Of a stretch of DNA of 64,000 nucleotides, positions 58,001 to 64,000 are shown in pieces. Positions within the stretch are counted from its first letter, which is position 1. Each line of letters opens with the position of its first letter. The position numbers and the translations under genes were made by a program. The DNA is taken from the NCBI GenBank assembly GCA_019914945.1, contig CM034101.1:12101188-12165187 (forward strand). The letters run 5' to 3'. This DNA comes from Typha latifolia (Eukaryota > Streptophyta > Magnoliopsida > Poales > Typhaceae). The notes under the pieces are model-generated. The model saw only the letters and a list, made by a program, of their open reading frames with translations, made no database searches and was not told the origin of the DNA.

Positions 58001-59929
58001 TGAGAATCAGATGTTTTCTTCTTTCAATTGTGTTTAAACTTTAAACTATTCTCATGTCTAATAAGAGTTGTTCCTTCACTGAATGAGCTTAAATTGCCAA
58101 AACGAGGAACACTATGCTTATGCTCCACTTGACCATCTTTGCATGAAAGAATTGCAAAACTTGCGGACAACTCTATTTGAGAATTGACAATTAATTTGTA
58201 CATTTATAGTTATATAGGATAAGTAGTTCTTGTCATTTCTTCGGGCTCCTACATATACTAGGAACAGGTACTCATTTATATCATTAATAATTTATTCTTG
58301 AAATGTACCAGATGATATCTTTAGGTTTATGCAGCTTTAATGGTCTCATCATGTGGTGACAGGAAAGTGAAAGAATGGTGACAAGAGAAGAGGGAATTGC
58401 CTTTGCAAAAGAATCTGGATCTTTATTTCTTGAGTGCAGTGCGAAAACACGAGCAAATGTCGAGAAATGTTTTGAAGAACTTGTGCTAAAGGTACATCTT
58501 ATAAGAGATAGAAGACGATTGATTTATATTATAGATAGTGAAAGTTTCTCTTATTTTCTGATGCTCTTACATACCTTGATCATCACAGATGTGATGGGTC
58601 TTAAGGAAATGCCTACTTCATATATTTATTTCGAATAACTTGCTCATCATGACCCACAATATTGGTTAACAACATAAATGAGGAGTCACTTGAGGAAAAA
58701 TATGAAGAAGAAAGGAAAGGACAAGTGCAGCATCTAGTAGGAAAAATCCACCAAGAAATGCTGGTTGAAAGGAAAAAGCATTTACTTTGCAGGATAGGAC
58801 TGAAACAGAATATCTTCAATTCCATTACTCTGATAATGTCTTCCTTTTCATTCTTTGCATAAAATGTGGTTGTGGCATTTTATACAATTGGTCAAGAGCA
58901 TGCATGCACGTGCATTTTATTTAGTATAGGATCAAGAGTTGTTTAAGTTTACTGTAGTAAATTTTTAGAATTTGTAGCTCATGCTTGTTATAGTCCTGCC
59001 TCCAATATTCTCTAGAGTATGATCCTTAGTTCTTGAATATATGTGTGTATAAACTCTATGTGCTTGAGTATAAACTCTACTTTCGATTCTTGGAAAAACT
59101 TCATAATACTTTTTGAGCCATTTGTTTTGCCTCGAGATTGTAGAAATTATAAAACCAAGTTCAAGATGGAGAATAAGGAACTACTATCAACCTTTTCCAC
59201 CTCAGGATAGGGTATTTTAATCTTGAGTCTACTCAATGGCAACAAAAGTTTTTAAAACTTTTGCTAAAGTTTGTAGTCTAAATCTAATTCTATATTGACT
59301 AGGAGGAGGCAGTGGACGAAATAACTGCGGGAGTCTAACCCTAACTCACATATGGCATATTGGAAGCAGTTTACCTATTTCTTCCTCGTATGTAGCCGCA
59401 TAGAGAGTTCCTTAACCACCATTATGGATTCTGCATAGAATCTGAGCTGGCTAGAAGGCCATTGCTCAATGCCATTAGCATCTCTGGCTTTTGGCTACAT
59501 GTTATTATCTTTTCTATTGATGTGGAGAGGCCCACATTTTTCATCGTTTTGCTTACTGAATACTTCTTTTCTTTTGCTTTCCTTACACTGATTATCATTT
59601 TCCTTACCTGATACTTAATTGCAATGGTTCTGTGTTCTGCATTCTTGCCCATGAATATCTATGCATATTTTACATGTTCTGAATATCACTGTCCGCCTTG
59701 TTGTAGATATGTTACTGTTACTCATATCTTTTTCTCCATCCTATCATGACATTGGAGCTATCGTCAGGCTCTGCTAAACATTCTCAATCAGCACGATAAA
59801 TAATTTTCCTTTCTACAGATCCTTGGGGTTCCAAGTCTCTTGGAGGAAGGGTCTGCAGTAGGGAAGAGGAATATTTTGAAACAGAAACAGGACAGTCATG
59901 CAAGCCCCGGTGGGGGATGTTGCTCATAG
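52068..59929 (+). CDS. RABC2A: RABC2/Rab18-type small GTPase, 212 aa, 6 exons
   Basis: Exons 52068-52209, 54415-54483, 55198-55263, 56745-56866, 58363-58491 and 59819-59929 join in phase to 639 nt (212 codons plus TAG), all with GT-AG introns. All Rab motifs are present: P-loop GDSGVGKS (22-29), switch I APTIG (44-48, Thr46), switch II WDTAGQE (68-74), NKVD (129-132) and ECSAKT (157-162). The full length, [20 protein letters not shown] and LVLKILGVPSL place it in plant RABC (Rab18 class). Such GTPases act on membrane trafficking; RABC2a has been linked to peroxisomes and myosin in Arabidopsis. The C-terminus GGGCCS keeps the two Cys for geranylgeranylation but ends CCS, one residue shorter than the CCSS I recall for Arabidopsis. 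The choice between RABC1 and RABC2 copies needs a tree. Introns are long (up to 2.2 kb) and intron 3 is C-rich. Confidence 0.96.
55330..56640. other. C-rich insertion-like block in RAB intron 3
   Basis: From about 55560 to 56560 the plus strand is unusually rich in C and in 'ccaccacc' and 'agccca' words, unlike the AT-rich intron around it. A Pro-rich frame (55782-56054) results, with no recognisable family. The composition and the later CT-rich end resemble LTR leader regions elsewhere in the window. I interpret it as inserted repeat DNA, with no boundary resolved. Confidence 0.35.
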
Positions 59930-60229
59930 TCATGATGTACAGCCGCCGCATAATGAATTTGACCAGTTCAGTATCTCCTGAACATGATGTATTGAAACAC
60001 AATCAGATGATGGGTGTTCTTCTGTAATATGATGTAAATGAGTTGCATCTGTCTACTCATTCAAAATCATTGCTGTGTTCATCAATGTGTGGGCGAGGCT
60101 AAGCGGTGACCAAAGGGATTAGATTGTGTATACAGATTATTTTGTTCAGTGGGCTTTCGCTTGATGGTTGTATAGATCGTCACTGGCTGTTGATTGATCG
60201 TGTTGAGATTTGATTATTTTGAAGGGTTG

Positions 60230-61870
60230 TTCTTTGTGGAGATACTTTTCATCTTCGTTTGTCTGGTGAGATTCTTTTGGACATGGGAGGGCGGAAACTC
60301 TCTCCGGCCTTGGTTTATCGAAGGCGACAAACTAATAAATTCTTTAACAACTTCGAGTTTGATAGTCGAGAAATAACTTGTCAGAAAGTGATCCTCAATC
60401 ATCCTCATGACCTGGACAATCCCTTCAATGAGGAGGAGGAAATTAAATGGCTTGTTTCCGAACTAGTGTCTGAGAAGGCACGGAAGCCAAAGGAGATCTC
60501 ATTAGGGTTTTCAAAGGGATCTATGACCATGACTTTTTTCACTAATGTTATGGCTAATCGATTTACTCCTTTCCTAGATGATCTAATGCTATCTTCCAAT
60601 AAGCTCATTCACTGGATGGCGTGTAGGTCTGACGATCTTGTCATTAAAGCTCGACTTATAGCAAATTCTTTGATTCAGTAGATCAATCAATAGCTGCTTT
60701 TCAACTTGCTCACACGAGATGCTTCCACCTCCGTGTCCTTTTGAGATGCATCGAGGTCTCAGGTAGGGTGATCATTTATCTCCGATATTGTTCATTATTG
60801 ATTGTGGAGATCCAGAATGATCCTATGTTATCTCTCATATTGTTTATATTCATTGTGGAGATCTTTGCAACAATGATCAAGTTGGCCGTCTTTAATTCTA
60901 TCTTTGAAGTACAAGATATTCGTCATCCAATTCGCTGATGAAAACCATTCTCTACTGCAAGATGAAGGTCAATTTGTCCAATCTTACAATATCTTTATAC
61001 TCGTTGAATTTGTTTTAGGTCTCAAGATTAACTTCTCTAGATCCTGCGACCTAGGCGTCAATTCTTGGTTGTCTAGTTGGAAAGTTGTTGATGAAATATA
61101 TAGGCTTCCTCTAAAACTTGGGGCCTTATCTAAGGAGGACTGATATCCAATCATTTCAAAATTTGACAAGCTATTTGTAGTTGATCTGCAAAGACACCTT
61201 TCTTTTTCAATAGGTATCAGTTAATATTTGTGAATCCACTTAGCTTCATACTTGTTATCAGTCTTTTGAATGCCTTTCTCTATCCCCTACGAAGTTGATT
61301 CATATTAGAAAAGTTTTTATGTGGCAAAGACTCAATAGACTAATAGCTTTCCATGCCCAATTAATTGGGATAGAGTCTACAGGATTGAGGCTTGATGTCC
61401 TTAATCTAAGGAACCAGAATGCCACCTTACTAGTAGCTAAATGGTGGGTGGGAGATTCTAGGTGACAGTAAGCCTTATTTGTGGAAGGAGACTCTTATTA
61501 TCCCAGATTAGTTTCTTAAAGGAACAATGCTCCTTCTCTTGCTCTTTTATTTGGAAAAGAGCCTCAAAAACTAAGAACTGCTTCGACAAAGGGTGCTTCC
61601 TTCATTATTGGTAATGGAGAGTGGATCAACCCTTGAATAGATTGATTGGCAACCGATATCACCTTTCAAACTCATACTCTCGCAAGGGAACTAATCATAC
61701 TATTGCCTAACGGCTAAGGCGGACAATAACCACTCATCTCTTTCTCGTTCCCTTTCCTAGGAGAGGCAACCCTTTAGCTCTTCAGCAGCTCGAGGCTATC
61801 CTAGCTTTGGTGGAGGATTGGAGAATCTTCTTGAAAGTTTATAGAGTTAAATCTCTCTACAACTTAAAGT
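60230..61870 (+). mobile_element. Decayed LINE (L1-type) reverse-transcriptase remnant downstream of RABC
   Basis: In broken frames the plus strand still shows LINE features in order. First is LDNPFNEEE followed by IKWLVSELVSEKARKP, the 'PFSEEEIK...DKAPGPDG' region (about 60410-60510). Then come FVIQFADENHSLLQ, a decayed FADD box, and LGLKINFSRSCDLGV (60919-61070). The next is a block like 'GGLxxLDLRxxNxALLxKWW' (about 61385-61450), and last IGNGEWINP with IDWLATDITF (about 61605-61660). Many stops and frame changes show it is inactive. Ends and target-site duplication are not seen. A Cys-containing tail near 62150-62270 may also belong to it. Confidence 0.75.
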
Positions 61871-64000
61871 AATAAATAAATCTAACTAACTCGACTCAAC
61901 TCAATTTGACTCGACTGACTTGATACACATGTTCGGATTATATCATTAACTTGCATATTTTAACAGATTATACACAAGGCAAAACCTTCTTGAGAAAGGA
62001 TACTAGTTCCGTTTCTTGTGTTCTCCTTGCACCTTAGCATATTTTCTTGGCCTTTTTTGGGAATGATTTCTAGGTTAATCGAAAGATAAATTTGTGTTTC
62101 TGCTACCTTTAGGAAAGGTCTCAATATGCTTCTACATAATATCTTAGCCTCTAGGGCATGACGCCACCGATCACACTATGCTGGCCTTGTGCCCGAGTAC
62201 GGAGTGTAGAGAGGCATGGCTGGGCTATAGGTTGCCATGCTCCTCGAGCCGCCTCCTCGATCAACATATGTTGTTAAATTTAAAATTATTATAACTTGAT
62301 CATGATTGTCATACATTATATATTAGTGTATTTGATAATATGATATTGTGATTATATTATATAAGACATTTTGTTGATGATACATTTTATATGCTCTTTT
62401 GTAATATGATGCTTTGTTCTAATTCACATCATTCAATACATAGTTTACTCTCTGTATAACATCGTTGATTCGGGGTGTAGAATTTTCGCTGAATTATTTG
62501 GTTTATGATTATCTTTATTTTTCTAACCCTCTGATTTATGAAATCTAATAACAAATCAAGAAATCATGAAGAATATTTTATACAAAAGGTGAGATAGACC
62601 GGGAGTTAGATGATGGTTTATATAAGAATTGTGTTGTAATGATATTATATATTTGTATCTCACTCACTATTTTAGTCTATAAATTGTATAGTGTGAGATT
62701 TTGTATACAATAGACTATATTTTATCTTCGTGGATTAGTCGTAAACTTGATAGTTTATTATGGAATATGTGAGTGTTACTAGATTTTTATAGTTGTTTAG
62801 TATTACATTGATATATATAGAGACTATTGTGACAATATATCTATTTGGATTATCGTATGATTTATCTCTTAAATAGATTATTGAGTACATAAATTTTTTT
62901 TTCTCCGTAACCGCCCCCACCATCATGTCACGTGTGTTGTGCACGTGGCCGACAAGCGAGTGTTACAATCCAGTAAAAAATTTAGAGGAAAATAAATAGC
63001 ATGATCTTTTGTATCTATGCCTTTTACCTTTTGCCGATTTCATCACGAAGAGTCTGATATCCTACGTGCTTTCTCTGATTTTTGCTCTTTGTAATTTTCC
63101 TTCCCCCTATCTCCCTTGTTCACCCCCACTGTACATTCCTTCCTTCTTAATATAAAATTAGGTTTTAAACTTTCTTCTAGATTAAAGGAAGAGAAAAAAG
63201 AAGAAAACCCATGGTTTTAACTATCATTTCAGTTTTTGATTGTTATAATTGACCTCTAGATAATAAAAAAAAAAGGAAATTTTAAATCTGAATGGATCGA
63301 TTTCAACTAATAATAAGCTAAAACCAACGTTAAAATTGACAATCTAACTGGTTCTTGACTACCAAAAAATAAAAAGCCTGGCTTCAAACTTGAATTGGCT
63401 TAATTTTTCAATCAGATGTTTCTTGCTTGACAAATAAAGAAACTTCCAACCAAGGAAGGGACCTGTAAGTATCAATATAAATACTGCCCAGATATAAAAT
63501 TTTTGCTCTACACCACATAACGATATTTTACCACCGGGATGTCCTACATAGAATCAAAGACCTTCTAATTCCAAAGCAATTTCACTCACATTTGAAACAA
63601 AATGTAATAGAGATGTATCACACATCATTGAGTTATAATGCACAAAATAATGGCCTTTATTCTTCCATTCACCAAACAAATGCATGAATGACATGTAAGA
63701 TTGATATTGATACAAAAGTATATGGAAAGACATTAGATTAATCAAACAACTGGATTTACAAAACAGTGTATTAGGGAGCAGCCACAAACAATTTCAGCTT
63801 TGCAATTACAGTGGCTATTGTCACCGCACTAAACCTGCCTAAATTCTCATCACAGAAGAAAATAAATATCAATAAGCATTATTTTCCACAAGTTTGACCG
63901 TGATCCCCTACTACACAGGATCTTGAATGCCCTAAGTTTGGGTCCTTAGTCACTCCGGGAAAGACTGTTCATTAGTCCTGAAGATATCCAGAAAGGTTAC
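61871..64000. other. AT-rich 3' flank; possible 3' end of a minus-strand gene at the right edge
   Basis: No complete gene is seen. At the edge (63950-64000) the minus strand is open in all three frames for 9-16 codons before a stop, and one of them could be a terminal exon, but the sequence is too short to identify. Positions 63400-63900 are AT-rich as a 3' untranslated region would be. Confidence 0.35.

Noticed and set aside
63950..64000. Possible terminal exon of a minus-strand gene at the right edge
   Set aside because: Only 9-16 codons are visible in each of three frames, with no way to choose or identify one; not called as a CDS.
1..64000. Search for a new defence-like or multi-gene system, CRISPR arrays, or a gene cluster
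   Set aside because: The genes are unrelated plant loci separated by repeats; tandem repeats found have no spacer structure and no associated genes.

Overview
The window is nuclear DNA of a flowering plant. The genes are split by many short exons and long AT-rich introns, donor and acceptor sites are plant-like, and the spaces are filled with decayed retrotransposons, MITEs and low-complexity DNA. The proteins match plant families, but the sequence alone does not fix the species; a monocot is possible, not shown. There is no bacterial, phage, CRISPR or organellar content.

Six protein genes can be supported. On the minus strand, 516-25906 holds the 5' half (26 exons, 792 codons, open at the left edge) of a SHOOT GRAVITROPISM 6 / MROH1-type HEAT-repeat gene. 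Next, also on the minus strand, are a complete six-exon plastid-type DUF1997 gene (27857-31450) and a two-exon gene for a conserved 70-residue single-span membrane protein (33632-33945). On the plus strand are an intronless STOP1/ART1-like C2H2 zinc-finger gene (41932-42879), an intronless secreted glycine-rich protein gene (46624-47112) and a six-exon RABC2/Rab18-type small GTPase gene (52068-59929). The genes do not form a pathway; they are ordinary housekeeping, trafficking and stress loci in a repeat-rich segment.

Most of the remaining sequence is repeat-derived. Introns 11, 12, 20, 21 and 25 of the SGR6 gene carry LTR remnants, a MITE, minisatellites, a ~95-bp tandem array and a 75-bp near-perfect hairpin. 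A 5'-truncated LINE with a poly(A) tail and target-site duplication lies about 0.3 kb upstream of the SGR6 start codon. A second, longer and decayed LINE follows the RAB gene. The 34-41.9 kb, 42.9-46.6 kb and 47.1-52.0 kb spaces hold duplicated AT-rich elements and LTR fragments.

The points most worth a second look are a GC-AG intron in the SGR6 gene, a possible second GC donor (with a competing GT site) in the DUF1997 gene, the intronic hairpin, and repeat families with several copies in this window. I found no convincing new multi-gene system.
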